Notes: generated from the sequence alone by a model not told the origin. 64,000 nucleotides of DNA from Enterococcus sp. BWR-S5 (GCF_016745255.1 NZ_JADOEQ010000010.1:105167-169166), one strand, 5' to 3'; shown: positions 8,766-17,697, counted from the first letter of the stretch. Numbers and translations are program-made.

Positions 8766-9797
8766 ATGAGTTTGCAGACAGTTTTGAAAGAAATTAGAGA
8801 AAAGAAAATAGCACCGATTTATCTGGTTTTAGGTACAGAGATATATCTTAGTGAGCTATTTAAGACAGAGTTGCTGTCTCAGCTTTTTAAACTGGGGGAT
8901 GATGAGTTTAATGTGACTGCCTATGATATGGAGGAGACCTCACTTTCAGCTGCGTTGGCAGAAGCAGAAACATTGCCGTTTTTTGGCGATCATCGCTTAG
9001 TTTTTATTGAAAATCCATATTTTCTAACCAGCGAAAAAAAATCAACAGGCATTGAGCATGATATGAAGGAGCTGACAGCTTATTTAGAACAGCCTTCTGA
9101 TTCTACTGTCCTTGTGTTTCATGCAAATGTAGAAAAGCTTGATGAACGAAAGAAGATAAGCAAGCTGCTAAAGAAGAAAGCAGTAGTAGTTGATGTTTCT
9201 CCAATGGATGAAAAAGCATTGAAAACATATGTGCAGCAATCGATTCAAAGTGAAGGGTATACGATTGAGCCGAAAGCATTTGATTTGCTGCTCCATCTAT
9301 CTGATTTTCAATTGACAAAGGTGATGGGCGAGCTGCAAAAGCTGTATCTATTTTCTTCAGAGGAGAAGCGTATCCTGTTGACCACGGTTGAAGCATTGGT
9401 TCCTAAATCATTGGAACATAATGTATTTGATTTAAGCTCAGAGATTCTTTCAGGCAATAGCGGAAAAGCCTTGCAGACCTATGGAGATTTACTGCTGCAG
9501 GGAGAAGAAACCATCAAGCTGTCGGCAATTTTAGTAAGTCAGATTCGACTGCTTTTACAAATCAAAATTTTGGCACAGTTGGGCTATCAGCAGGCAAATA
9601 TTGCCGAGGCTCTAAAGATTCATCCCTATCGTATCAAGTTAGGCATACAGCAGAGCAAGCGCTTTGAGCTCTCTCGACTGGAAAAAATCTTTGATGAATT
9701 GGTTGAAAATGATTTTATAGTAAAAACCGGAAAGATGGATAAAGAGTTACTGTTTGAGCTGTTTATTCTTAAAATATCGGAACAAACCAAACGGTAA
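8766..9797 (+). CDS. holA: DNA polymerase III subunit delta
   Basis: Clamp-loader delta subunit that opens the beta sliding clamp. The N-terminal segment IAPIYLVLGTEIYLSELF matches the family start, and the length (343) is typical. The C-terminal helical collar domain includes ILVSQIRLLLQIKILAQLG. holA next to the comE genes and convergent with rpsT is the standard arrangement in Firmicutes. The start is supported by GAGGGATTAA before the ATG. Confidence 0.95.
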   Translation: MSLQTVLKEIREKKIAPIYLVLGTEIYLSELFKTELLSQLFKLGDDEFNVTAYDMEETSLSAALAEAETLPFFGDHRLVFIENPYFLTSEKKSTGIEHDMKELTAYLEQPSDSTVLVFHANVEKLDERKKISKLLKKKAVVVDVSPMDEKALKTYVQQSIQSEGYTIEPKAFDLLLHLSDFQLTKVMGELQKLYLFSSEEKRILLTTVEALVPKSLEHNVFDLSSEILSGNSGKALQTYGDLLLQGEETIKLSAILVSQIRLLLQIKILAQLGYQQANIAEALKIHPYRIKLGIQQSKRFELSRLEKIFDELVENDFIVKTGKMDKELLFELFILKISEQTKR

Positions 9798-9807
9798 ATG
9801 GATACAG

Positions 9808-9890
9808 ACATACAGTCGATCCGGACCTTGTTTCATACTGAATATTGATTCAGTATGAAAGGAAAGAGTTCAGAAAGACTGTATGTTTTT
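9808..9890 (+). terminator. Nested terminator after holA
   Basis: ACATACAGTC (9808-9817) pairs perfectly with GACTGTATGT (9877-9886), followed by TTTTT. A second perfect 13-base stem, TTTCATACTGAAT (9831-9843) with ATTCAGTATGAAA (9848-9860), sits inside the loop. Confidence 0.75.
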
Positions 9891-9896
9891 GCGTAT

Positions 9897-9924
9897 AAAA
9901 AGAAGCTGACAAAAGTCAGCTTCT
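9897..9924 (-). terminator. Terminator of rpsT
   Basis: Perfect 10-base stem AGAAGCTGAC / GTCAGCTTCT with a 4-base loop. On the minus strand it is followed by TTTT, giving an intrinsic terminator just after rpsT. Confidence 0.85.
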
Positions 9925-9934
9925 AAAAGGTCAA

Positions 9935-10189
9935 TTATTTAGCTAATTGTTTGCTTAAGCGAGATTTATCGCGGTTCGCTTTGTTTTTATGGATTAAACC
10001 TTTAGTTTCAGCCATATCAACAGCTTTTACAGCGTCTTTATAAAGTGCATCTACATTGTCAGCTCCAGCTGCTACAGCTTCTTCAAATTTCTTGATAGCT
10101 GTACGCATAGCGTTAGTTTGAGATGAATTTTTAGCATTCGCGTTTGCAGAAGTACGTACACGTTTGATTGCAGATTCAATATTTGGCAT
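9935..10189 (-). CDS. rpsT: 30S ribosomal protein S20
   Basis: Small-subunit 16S rRNA-binding protein. It begins [20 protein letters not shown] and is 84 residues long with the expected Lys/Ala-rich helices. The frame also opens at a GTG at 10198, but that codon lies within the GGAGGTG ribosome binding site (10196-10202); the ATG at 10189 has ideal spacing. It is transcribed from its own promoter (10257-10285) and convergent with holA. Confidence 0.97.
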   Translation of the reverse strand: MPNIESAIKRVRTSANANAKNSSQTNAMRTAIKKFEEAVAAGADNVDALYKDAVKAVDMAETKGLIHKNKANRDKSRLSKQLAK

Positions 10190-10256
10190 TTCTTTCACCT
10201 CCGATAAAATAGGGTCTTACAAATTGGACAATCCAAAATGTAATTCAACAGTAATC

Positions 10257-10285
10257 ATTATACCGAATCCATTCAGTCATTGCAA
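10257..10285 (-). promoter_or_regulatory. rpsT promoter
   Basis: On the minus strand TTGCAA, 17 bases, TATAAT, about 65 bases before the rpsT start. The spacing is ideal for the primary sigma factor. Confidence 0.75.
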
Positions 10286-10439
10286 TAAAAGATGACAAGA
10301 TTTTTTCCTTAACAGCTAAATAATTTTTTTCAAGGTGCTATGATGGTGCTGTTCCGTTCGTCTACTCAAGGGCTATCATTGGTAAAAAAGAACACAAGAT
10401 TGTAGAATGAAGAAAAATATTGTGAAAGTATGAGGGTGT

Positions 10440-11609
10440 ATGAAAAAGCGTATAGGGCTTATTATTATTGCCATGCTGATAGGAGCAGGAGGCTTCTTTT
10501 TTTGGCAAAGCAATCAAAAAACAACAGTAGAGGTCTCGTCAGTTGATGAGGGTGTAAAAAAAATGATGGATAGTAGTCCGGAGGATTTTATGCTGACGTT
10601 CGGTAAATCAAATGAAGAAATTCAAAATCGTCGCTCGATATTAAAAACGTTTATTCAGCAGAAATTGATGAAGGACGGGAATATCGTCACCAACTACTTA
10701 CCTGATGCTGAACAACAAAATGTTGCAACCGGACATGATCTTTTAAGTGAATCTGCTGGGTTGTATCTTCTTGATCTTGCGGCTAAAGATACAAAGGGAC
10801 GATTTGATGTGTTTTATAAACGAACAATGGACACCTTTTACGATGGTACACAGTTCAGTTACCGTGTTTCAGACAAGGGGGAGAAGTATAAAGTAAATGC
10901 CAGCTTGGATGATTTGCGTATTTTACGGGCATTAATTATCGCGAAGGCTAACTTTGAGACAAATGATTATGATGACGACATTCAAAGCATTAGTGAAAAG
11001 TTTATTAAAAATTCAACCAATGACGGGCTTCTGATTGATTTTTATGATGAGGAGCATGATGAAAAATCACAGGAGATTTCGCTTTTCTATTTAGATTTTA
11101 AAACTTTAGGTTATTTGTATCAGCTGCATGGGATTGATGTGAAATATTTGCAGTACCAAGTAAATCTTGCAAAAGACGGATACATCTCTGATGATTTTCC
11201 TTTGTATCATCAGAAGTATAGCTACCAAGCAGAAGAATATCAGGATGGTGAGAGTGTCAATATTATTGAATCTCTATTGACCATTCGTTATCTGGCAGAA
11301 GTTGGCGAAGCGCAGCAGAGCAGCTTAGATTTTGTTAAAGAGCATGTAGCGAAAGGAACCTTGTTCAATGCCTATGATCTCAACGGCAATCCTGTCGATA
11401 AAAATCAGTCTGCTGCCAGTTATGCGATTGCTGCACTCATTGGTTATTTTACGGATGATGAAGAGCTTTATAAACAAGCTGTATCTATTCTGGAAAACTT
11501 TCAAATGATGGATGCAACAAATGTCCTTTACGGAGGCTTTGGTGATCCGATCACGAAGGAAGTTTATTCTTTTAATAATTTGATGGCACTCCTCGCGTAT
11601 GGGCTTTAA
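10440..11609 (+). CDS. GH8-like exopolysaccharide protein (PssZ/YdaJ-like)
   Basis: Probable membrane-anchored glycosidase-fold protein of the exopolysaccharide operon. An N-terminal membrane helix is followed by an (alpha/alpha)6-type domain. The segments LSESAGLYLLDLAA and ASLDDLRILRALIIA correspond to the Glu and Asp regions of glycoside hydrolase family 8. In Listeria the related PssZ degrades or trims the Pss polymer. At 389 residues it is full length. A GAGGG ribosome binding site precedes the start. Assignment rests on these motifs plus gene order; whether catalysis is retained is not known. Confidence 0.72.
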   Translation: MKKRIGLIIIAMLIGAGGFFFWQSNQKTTVEVSSVDEGVKKMMDSSPEDFMLTFGKSNEEIQNRRSILKTFIQQKLMKDGNIVTNYLPDAEQQNVATGHDLLSESAGLYLLDLAAKDTKGRFDVFYKRTMDTFYDGTQFSYRVSDKGEKYKVNASLDDLRILRALIIAKANFETNDYDDDIQSISEKFIKNSTNDGLLIDFYDEEHDEKSQEISLFYLDFKTLGYLYQLHGIDVKYLQYQVNLAKDGYISDDFPLYHQKYSYQAEEYQDGESVNIIESLLTIRYLAEVGEAQQSSLDFVKEHVAKGTLFNAYDLNGNPVDKNQSAASYAIAALIGYFTDDEELYKQAVSILENFQMMDATNVLYGGFGDPITKEVYSFNNLMALLAYGL

Positions 11610-11629
11610 TGGGAAATGAGGGATTGATG

Positions 11630-13099
11630 ATGAAGTTTAAGGATTTATTACGTTCGCTGAGCCGGTATGTATCACCGGCGTGGATGGCGGTGCTGCTTGT
11701 TGGAATACCCGCAATTATTTTGCTTTTTATTCCGCCAATTAATGGCTTGGCGGATAATGGCGATTATTTTATGATATTGAATACAAACAATCTGTATATT
11801 CAAAATCCGGAAACCTATCAATACAACAGCTATTTTCAAAACGTTTATGGTATCAGACAGTTTTTTAATCAAACGGATACCGGTTTTCTTTCTACCGGTG
11901 GGCTGTTTATTACGGTAGCAGTCTGGCTGAACAAGCTTTTTTTCAGTAGTCATTTGTTCGATCTGCGGTTTCTGGGAGCTGTCTATCTTATTGCTTTGCT
12001 GCCGGCAATCTATCTATTAACGAATGCGTTGACGTTTGGTATGGAAAAAAAGCGCAGCTATATTACTGCTGCAATTGTAGGCTTCATGTTTGGTGATGGG
12101 ATGTACATCATTTATTTTAATTCATTTTACCCGGAAGCGGCTGCGTACATCGGACTGCTCTATTTTGTTGCAGTACTGCTTTATTTTTTTAGAGTAAAGA
12201 CCAGTGTCTATGGTTTCTCCATCAGTATGTTGGTTTCTGTTCTTATTTTTATCGGCGCATATCGGCAGTTTCTCTTTTTGATTGTCGGTGTAGTAATTAC
12301 AGCAGCAGGCTTGCTAACCTATTTGTCGAATCGAACTCAGCAACTGACATTAGTTGCTACAGTTTTAGGATTGACGGGCTTATTTATAACCCTGTTTACA
12401 TTGACTCCTGACATGACCTATGATCGGGACGTCTATCATAGTGTGAATCGCGGCTTGAATTTGGATGCTGAATCACCAGGAGAAATCTTGGCAGAGGGCG
12501 ATGTGAATCCGCAATATGGATTATTAAGGGGCTCCAGCTATTATGATGAATTTTCACCTATTCCATTAAACTCAGCTTCATTAAAGAAAGAGTTCCTTAA
12601 TCAAACCACTCATCTCTGGGTTGCCGCTTCCTATTTTTTGCATCCTAAAGAGCTGTCCAAGCTGTTGGCTATAGGGGTAAAGGATATGTATTTGATAAAG
12701 CCAAACGAACTAGGAAATTATCTTGAGAAGGATAGTAGTGAGGCTGGTCAGAAAACGAAGTTTTTTGCATTATACAGTCAAATAAAAGCAGCGGTCTTTC
12801 CAAAGAATTTTGGTTTCTTCCTTTTGTTTGCAGCAGTCATTTTAGTTGTTTATGGTATTGGCTTTTATCAAGGCCTTAAGAAAGGTCAGCGTTGGCTTTG
12901 TTTTCGATTTTTTATTGTGTTGGGATTATTTCTTAACTTCTTCCTGACATTTATCGTTGCGGCTATATACGTAGGAGATGCTGATTTTACCAGGCACCTA
13001 TTTTTAACCTCTGTTTACTTTGATTTGCTTCTATTGGTGTTTATTTCAGACTTACTGGGAAATAGGATTTTGTCAGATGAAAGGACGTCGTTTATATGA
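11630..13099 (+). CDS. Polytopic membrane protein of EPS operon (PssA-like)
   Basis: Membrane protein with about ten hydrophobic segments and a large outward loop near residues 260-360 rich in acidic residues. It sits at the position of pssA in Listeria. Its precise function is unknown; the topology recalls glycosyltransferase-C or other sugar-processing membrane proteins. The frame opens at the ATG overlapping the previous stop (11609), but GAGGG at 11618-11622 points to the ATG at 11630. Its stop overlaps the next start (ATGA). Confidence 0.7.
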   Translation: MKFKDLLRSLSRYVSPAWMAVLLVGIPAIILLFIPPINGLADNGDYFMILNTNNLYIQNPETYQYNSYFQNVYGIRQFFNQTDTGFLSTGGLFITVAVWLNKLFFSSHLFDLRFLGAVYLIALLPAIYLLTNALTFGMEKKRSYITAAIVGFMFGDGMYIIYFNSFYPEAAAYIGLLYFVAVLLYFFRVKTSVYGFSISMLVSVLIFIGAYRQFLFLIVGVVITAAGLLTYLSNRTQQLTLVATVLGLTGLFITLFTLTPDMTYDRDVYHSVNRGLNLDAESPGEILAEGDVNPQYGLLRGSSYYDEFSPIPLNSASLKKEFLNQTTHLWVAASYFLHPKELSKLLAIGVKDMYLIKPNELGNYLEKDSSEAGQKTKFFALYSQIKAAVFPKNFGFFLLFAAVILVVYGIGFYQGLKKGQRWLCFRFFIVLGLFLNFFLTFIVAAIYVGDADFTRHLFLTSVYFDLLLLVFISDLLGNRILSDERTSFI

Positions 13100-14670
13100 A
13101 AAAACTCGTCATTATATGCTTAGGTATTGTCTCGGGTCTGTTCATGTTTACGACGAAAGCCGAAGCAGCAGAGTCAGAACGAGTTCTATTGGTTTACGAT
13201 AGCTTGAATTTGGCGGATGAAGGTGAAAAAAAGGTTGATTCTCTTCAGCGGCTGTTAACAAGTATGGGGGTTCAGGTGGACACCGTACAGGATAGCGATT
13301 ACCTGAAAGGAAGCTTGAGGGAAGATGTTTACACAGGCGTCCTTTCTTTTGTGAACTGGACAGAAAAAGGGATACGCTCAGAGGTGTTTGTCAAGGATCG
13401 AGCAGGGTTTAATGGAAAAAAACTGCATATTGGAATGGCAGTCATGGAGGATGAAGCGCAAGACTTCGATGGAACCTTTAAGCAATTAAGTCATCGGCAA
13501 TACACCCTCACTCATCAAAAGGAACAATACCGACAGCAGCTGGATTATCAGGATCAAAGCTTAATTTTGGATGATGCTTCCGGCACTTCATTTGGTACGT
13601 TAAAATCACAGGAGCTGACTGAAAAAACCTATTCCTTTGGAGTGATTCAAGGCAGCAGCGGGTTTTTACCTATGTACGATACAACGGGCGCAATTTTTCT
13701 TCAAAGTGCCGAGCTGATTCAGGCATGGCTTGGAAAGAACAGTAGTTTCAAACCAATGCTGACGTTTAAAGGCTTCACGCCGGTAAATGATATGGAGATT
13801 GCTAATTCATTTATTGATGAAATCAACCAAAAGGCATTGTACTACGTATTAAGCTCTACGGGTACACAACGAAACAATGAGTTGCTTACTTATAAGATTT
13901 TTATTGAGCTGTTAACCAAAGCTCAAAAATCAGGGTTGATCTTTCTGACCGTGCCTGCGGTAAACAGTGTGGATCTTAACGATAATCATGCACTGAGGGG
14001 GATAATGGAGGAGCAGATTAGTCTACTTGTTTCAAGTGATTTATACCCAGTGGGTATTAGTGCACCCGGCTACTGGAATCAGGATACACAGTATCGAGCG
14101 GATGCGTTAGCCTATTCGGAATCGATTATTTTAGAGGAGAACCCCTCTCAAGAAGATATACATTATCGCGTACAAGACAATCGGGCGGAAACCTATCCGA
14201 CAGCATTTTATTCATTAACGATGCAGGAGCTTGAGGATGTCGAATGGTTGCAGTCCGGCAGATATACAGAATATGAGTTTCCAACTGCTGTTAGTCTGGC
14301 CATTGATTTTCCAACGGATCGTTCATCAGAAAAACGTGCGTTGGAGGTAATTGAGAACAGTGTGTTCAATTTTGGACAGAATTATGATGAAAAATATGTA
14401 TTTCAAGTAGATACACAAACACAAAATATTGCGTATATAGATGGACGACTTGCATTGAATGGAAAAACCGTTAGTCAGTTTGTATCAGATGAACAGACTG
14501 TATTGCCGGAGGAAGAGTTCAAAGGACTGTTCGCGAACTTCTTTCAACGAGTGAATGTCGGATTAATTTGGTTTATCGCTAGTGTATTAGTTATCTTAAT
14601 TTTGCTGTTCGTTCGTGGTAATCGAAATTATCGATCAAAATACATGAATCAGGGAGGGAAAAAGAAATGA
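13096..14670 (+). CDS. Secreted DUF2334-like EPS protein (PssB/YdaL-like)
   Basis: Predicted extracytoplasmic protein. It has a signal peptide ending near FTTKAEAAES, a long soluble domain, and a C-terminal membrane helix (VGLIWFIASVLVILILLFV) followed by a basic tail. The middle region (TFKGFTPVNDMEIAN, and SSDLYPVGISAPGYWNQD) resembles polysaccharide-deacetylase-like DUF2334 proteins, suggesting polymer modification outside the membrane. It overlaps both neighbours by 4 bases, indicating translational coupling. Deacetylase activity is inferred from family and context only. Confidence 0.7.
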   Translation: MKKLVIICLGIVSGLFMFTTKAEAAESERVLLVYDSLNLADEGEKKVDSLQRLLTSMGVQVDTVQDSDYLKGSLREDVYTGVLSFVNWTEKGIRSEVFVKDRAGFNGKKLHIGMAVMEDEAQDFDGTFKQLSHRQYTLTHQKEQYRQQLDYQDQSLILDDASGTSFGTLKSQELTEKTYSFGVIQGSSGFLPMYDTTGAIFLQSAELIQAWLGKNSSFKPMLTFKGFTPVNDMEIANSFIDEINQKALYYVLSSTGTQRNNELLTYKIFIELLTKAQKSGLIFLTVPAVNSVDLNDNHALRGIMEEQISLLVSSDLYPVGISAPGYWNQDTQYRADALAYSESIILEENPSQEDIHYRVQDNRAETYPTAFYSLTMQELEDVEWLQSGRYTEYEFPTAVSLAIDFPTDRSSEKRALEVIENSVFNFGQNYDEKYVFQVDTQTQNIAYIDGRLALNGKTVSQFVSDEQTVLPEEEFKGLFANFFQRVNVGLIWFIASVLVILILLFVRGNRNYRSKYMNQGGKKK

Positions 14671-15929
14671 CGATTACAGATATCATCATGTTGGCGGCGA
14701 CGCTGATTATTTGGTCGCTATTAATTGTCAACATGATTTTGGTTATCGCAGGTTACATCTATTACTTGCGAACAGACCCTAAAGGCCCGCCTGAACTGGA
14801 TGATGAAACGGCACCATTTGTTACGATTATGGTTCCGGCTCACAATGAAGGAATTGTGATTGTAAAGACAGTAGAGGCACTTTTGAATTTTAATTTTCCT
14901 CAGGATAAATATGAAATTATTGTAATTAATGACAATTCCAGTGATAACAGTGCAGAGTTGTTAGAGAACTTAGGCAGAGAATACCCGAGCCGCAACCTGC
15001 ATGTTATCAACACAGACAGTATTACCGGCGGCAAAGGAAAGTCTAATGCTTTAAATATAGGTTTCAAGCAAGCAAAAGGTGAAGTTATTGCAATCTATGA
15101 TGCAGACAATACCCCGGAGCCTAATGCTTTACGCTATCTTGTGGCTGAACTGGTCGAGGGGGATGAGTATGGAGCAGTCATTGGAAAATTCAGAACTAGA
15201 AACAAAGAAACAAATTTGCTAACAAAATTTATCAATATTGAAACGTTGGCTTTTCAATGGATGGCTCAAGCCGGTCGATTCCAGTTGTTTAAGCTTTGTA
15301 CGATACCCGGAACAAATTTTATTGTTCGCAGAAGTATCATCGAAGAAATTGGAGGCTGGGATGATAAAGCGTTGGCAGAAGACACGGAAATCAGCTTTAG
15401 AATCTACATGATGGGCTATAAAATTAAGTTTCAGCCCAAAGCTGTCACTTGGGAGCAGGAACCACAAACGCTCTCGGTCTGGTTTCGTCAGAGAACTCGT
15501 TGGGTAAAAGGAAATATTTATGTCATTGTCAAAAATGCAAAGCTGTTATTCGATCATCGAGCTAGAAAAATCCGCTTTGACATTCTTTATTTTCTATCCA
15601 TTTATTTTTTGCTCATGACATCACTGGTTTTATCTGATGTGTTCCTAGTGTTATCGGTGTCCGGTTACGCGCATACGAATCTGCAGGGCTTCAGCAACTC
15701 GTTATGGGGCTTGGCAGTCGTTTTGTTTATCTTCAGCACATTTCTTAGTATTAGTACGGAAAAAGGGGAGATGAATCTCCAAAATATTGGTGTTATCAGT
15801 CTAATGTATGTGACCTATAGCCAAATGTGGCTGGTGGTAGCAGCTTATGGAATGTTCATGTATATCAAAGAAAAGGTATTCCACAAAGAAAACGCAACAA
15901 AATGGTACAAAACAGAAAGATTTAAGTAA
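14667..15929 (+). CDS. Family 2 polysaccharide synthase (PssC/YdaM, BcsA-like)
   Basis: Processive beta-glycosyltransferase that would polymerise and export the polysaccharide. An N-terminal membrane helix is followed by the GT-A domain with the conserved aspartates (NDNSSDNS, YDADNTPEP, AEDTEIS) and QRTRW at residues 275-279, then a C-terminal membrane cluster. It lacks a PilZ domain, so any c-di-GMP control would come from the separate PssE-like protein. The last codons (TERFK, stop) lie in a direct repeat that is duplicated just before the next EPS gene: an element inserted here and restored the coding end. The start is an ATGA overlap with a strong AGGGAGGG site. Confidence 0.9.
   Translation: MTITDIIMLAATLIIWSLLIVNMILVIAGYIYYLRTDPKGPPELDDETAPFVTIMVPAHNEGIVIVKTVEALLNFNFPQDKYEIIVINDNSSDNSAELLENLGREYPSRNLHVINTDSITGGKGKSNALNIGFKQAKGEVIAIYDADNTPEPNALRYLVAELVEGDEYGAVIGKFRTRNKETNLLTKFINIETLAFQWMAQAGRFQLFKLCTIPGTNFIVRRSIIEEIGGWDDKALAEDTEISFRIYMMGYKIKFQPKAVTWEQEPQTLSVWFRQRTRWVKGNIYVIVKNAKLLFDHRARKIRFDILYFLSIYFLLMTSLVLSDVFLVLSVSGYAHTNLQGFSNSLWGLAVVLFIFSTFLSISTEKGEMNLQNIGVISLMYVTYSQMWLVVAAYGMFMYIKEKVFHKENATKWYKTERFK
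15907..15927 (+). repeat. Left attachment repeat (attL-like)
   Basis: Differs by a single base (A versus G) from 17698-17718. It contains the last codons of the synthase gene, whose stop here is TAA. Confidence 0.85.
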
Positions 15930-15969
15930 ATGATTTTCAAACATTGGTATTACTCGATTTTTGTTTCTC

Positions 15970-15984
15970 TGAATACCCTTTTTA
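15970..15984 (+). repeat. Candidate integrase arm-site repeat, left
   Basis: TGAATACCCTTTTTA here and TGAATACCTTTTTTT at 17592-17606 agree at 13 of 15 positions. Each lies just inside one end of the element. They could be arm-type integrase sites or chance AT-rich similarity. Confidence 0.3.
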
Positions 15985-16534
15985 GAAATTTAAATAATTT
16001 GCTAACTTGTTAATGGATTCTTTCTCAGCTCCTTTTGTTACATGAGTGTATATATCTAATGTAGTTTTTACATTTGAATGTTTGGACCTTTTTTATTGTT
16101 GCGCCAGACTCAAACAACAATGAGGCTTGTGTGTCGAAAGGAATGTGCGTAATTTTCATGTCAAGTTCGTTCAATAAGTAGTTGATTTTCTTATGATCGT
16201 GAACCATTCATTAGGTCGACAGAAAATTAGCTGCTTATTGTCGTTTTTTTGTCTTTGTCCAAAGGAGAAGAGCCATTCCTTTTGCTGCTTTTTTCATAAC
16301 TTAAGTTCATTCATAGTAATTGTATCTAAGGATAGTAATCGTTGTGAAGGTTTAGTTTTAGGCGTTGAAATTGTGTACTTCTTATTAGTATAGGCAGAAG
16401 TGTTAGTAATTGAAACTGTACCTTGCTTAAATCAATGTCATCCCATGTTAGTGCGTAGAGTTCGCCTTTCGTATTCCGATGTGGGCTGCCTTTTCGGGTA
16501 GTTAATCTATCCCAATCTGCAAGTGAAAATTGTT
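15982..16534 (-). pseudogene. Degenerate tyrosine recombinase (integrase)
   Basis: Read on the minus strand in shifting frames, the catalytic half of a phage/ICE-type tyrosine integrase is visible in order: KGELYALTWDDIDLSK; a segment with TNKKYTISTPKTKPSQRLL; then NDNKQLIFCRP; then ASLLFESGATIKKVQ; and finally HSNVKTTLDIYTHVTK, which carries the nucleophile Tyr. It ends at a TAA at 15982-15984. Frameshifts, a TGG-to-TGA type stop after NELKL, loss of the ERLG bases between KKVQ and HSN, and absence of the N-terminal half show it is dead. It marks how the surrounding segment arrived. Confidence 0.88.
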
Positions 16535-16607
16535 TTTTATTTTTCTATTTTTGTCAAAAAGTGTAAAAGTTATTCATGAAATAAATAGATTTTATACATG
16601 CTTATGT

Positions 16608-16613
16608 TATACT
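16608..16613 (+). promoter_or_regulatory. Candidate extended -10 of the LRR gene
   Basis: TGTTATACT gives a TG-N-TATACT extended -10, 39 bases before the LRR start. No good -35 hexamer lies at 17 bases. Confidence 0.4.
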
Positions 16614-16651
16614 TACATATGTAAAAAATATATCTTAAAGGAGTTTTTCAA

Positions 16652-17479
16652 ATGGCTAAAAAAACATGGGGAAAAATTGGATTGGTCGTCGCTGGATTAG
16701 CAACAATATCGTTGTTAGGAACTGAATTTTCTGGTGCAGATGAGAAGAAAGTGTACATATCAGATGACAATTTAAGGGCGGCTGTTCTGGAGTCTGCAAA
16801 GTATGATCCAGAGACAGGTGAGGAAGTAGTTATTGAAAATGAATTACCAACAATTAGTCAAGTAGAAAAAATGAAAGATTTATATTTCTATAATGTACGA
16901 TCTCTAGAGGGCATTCAGCATGCCAAGAGTGTACAAAGGCTAAACTACTCTCCTGCTCATGATGGAGAAAGTGTTATCGATTTTAGACCTCTTTCGGGTA
17001 TGGACAGTTTAGAAGAGTTTTTTGTTTATAATTTCGAACCAAATCGTACAACACCGTTAGATATTTCAGCATTCGGAGAATTAAAAAGCCTAACTTATTT
17101 ACACTTAGGATATTTTGCTTCAGTATTTGATTTCAGTCCATTATCAAAAGTGGAAACACTTGAGCGTGCTACAATATTAGGACATGGGATGGTAGAATTT
17201 CCTGTAGTTTATATATCGAGAGATACGAAGACACATATGATGGGACATCCAGTGACATATTCGACTCAGTTTGATGGAGAAAGAAGTGTCAGTGTTAATC
17301 TTAAACATGATGAAGAATATTTGGAAGATGAAGCGACTGTAACTCTTGAAGGAACAAAAGTAACAATCACTAACATTAGCGAAGAGGCTAATAAAATTCA
17401 TTTAAGATTTGAGGCCAATTCTCAAGATGAAAACTTTTATGCAGGTACAGATTGTGTAATACCAATCGTTTGGTACTAA
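16652..17479 (+). CDS. Secreted leucine-rich-repeat protein
   Basis: Exported protein of 275 residues, with a basic N-terminus and hydrophobic stretch (IGLVVAGLATISLLG), then about four internalin-like leucine-rich repeats (for example DFRPLSGMDSLEEFFVYNF and DFSPLSKVETLE), and a beta-rich, probably Ig-like C-terminal part. There is no LPXTG anchor or C-terminal membrane helix, so it is probably released or held non-covalently. Internalin-type proteins usually bind other proteins; the partner here is unknown. It lies within the integrase-bounded insertion, has its own promoter-like -10 and an AAAGGAG ribosome binding site, and seems to be intact cargo. Confidence 0.75.
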   Translation: MAKKTWGKIGLVVAGLATISLLGTEFSGADEKKVYISDDNLRAAVLESAKYDPETGEEVVIENELPTISQVEKMKDLYFYNVRSLEGIQHAKSVQRLNYSPAHDGESVIDFRPLSGMDSLEEFFVYNFEPNRTTPLDISAFGELKSLTYLHLGYFASVFDFSPLSKVETLERATILGHGMVEFPVVYISRDTKTHMMGHPVTYSTQFDGERSVSVNLKHDEEYLEDEATVTLEGTKVTITNISEEANKIHLRFEANSQDENFYAGTDCVIPIVWY

Positions 17480-17490
17480 GAAGAAAATTC

Positions 17491-17570
17491 AAGCCTAGTC
17501 AGATTGTAGTGACCCCAAAAAGTCTAACTTTTTGGGGTCACTACATAATTGAGTTTCAGGGCTTTTTTTT
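17491..17570 (+). terminator. Terminator of the LRR gene containing an IS3-like inverted repeat
   Basis: A perfect 18-base inverted repeat TGTAGTGACCCCAAAAAG (17505-17522) / 17528-17545 with a 5-base loop. It is flanked by AAGCC (17491-17495) and GGCTT (17560-17564) that can close the stem before a run of eight T. The TG...CA ends and the right arm resemble the terminal repeats of IS3-family elements, so it may be an IS relic serving as a terminator. Confidence 0.6.
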
Positions 17571-17591
17571 TGCATCAAAATGAACCCCCTT

Positions 17592-17606
17592 TGAATACCT
17601 TTTTTT
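17592..17606 (+). repeat. Candidate integrase arm-site repeat, right
   Basis: Partner of the 15-base repeat at 15970-15984 (13 of 15 identical), located 92 bases inside the right attachment repeat. Confidence 0.3.
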
Positions 17607-17637
17607 AATATTTTATGTTATTAAACAATACATATGA

Positions 17638-17667
17638 TTGGCTAAAATGTTGATTTGTAGGTAATAT
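17638..17667 (+). promoter_or_regulatory. Candidate promoter for the downstream EPS half-operon
   Basis: TTGGCT, 18 bases, TAATAT inside the right end of the element. A promoter here could restore expression of the PssD-like, PssE-like and epimerase genes, which the upstream terminator would otherwise cut off. It is a weak match to consensus. Confidence 0.35.
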
Positions 17668-17697
17668 ATCTTTGTATGCCATTATTTTTTTGAGAAA

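Noticed and set aside
16193..16393. 66-codon plus-strand frame
   Set aside because: It is antisense to the recognisable integrase relic and has no coding character.
15970..17606. TGAATACC repeats as the attachment core of the element
   Set aside because: The 21-base repeat further out fits better: it is longer, nearly perfect, and restores the synthase gene end and ancestral gene spacing.
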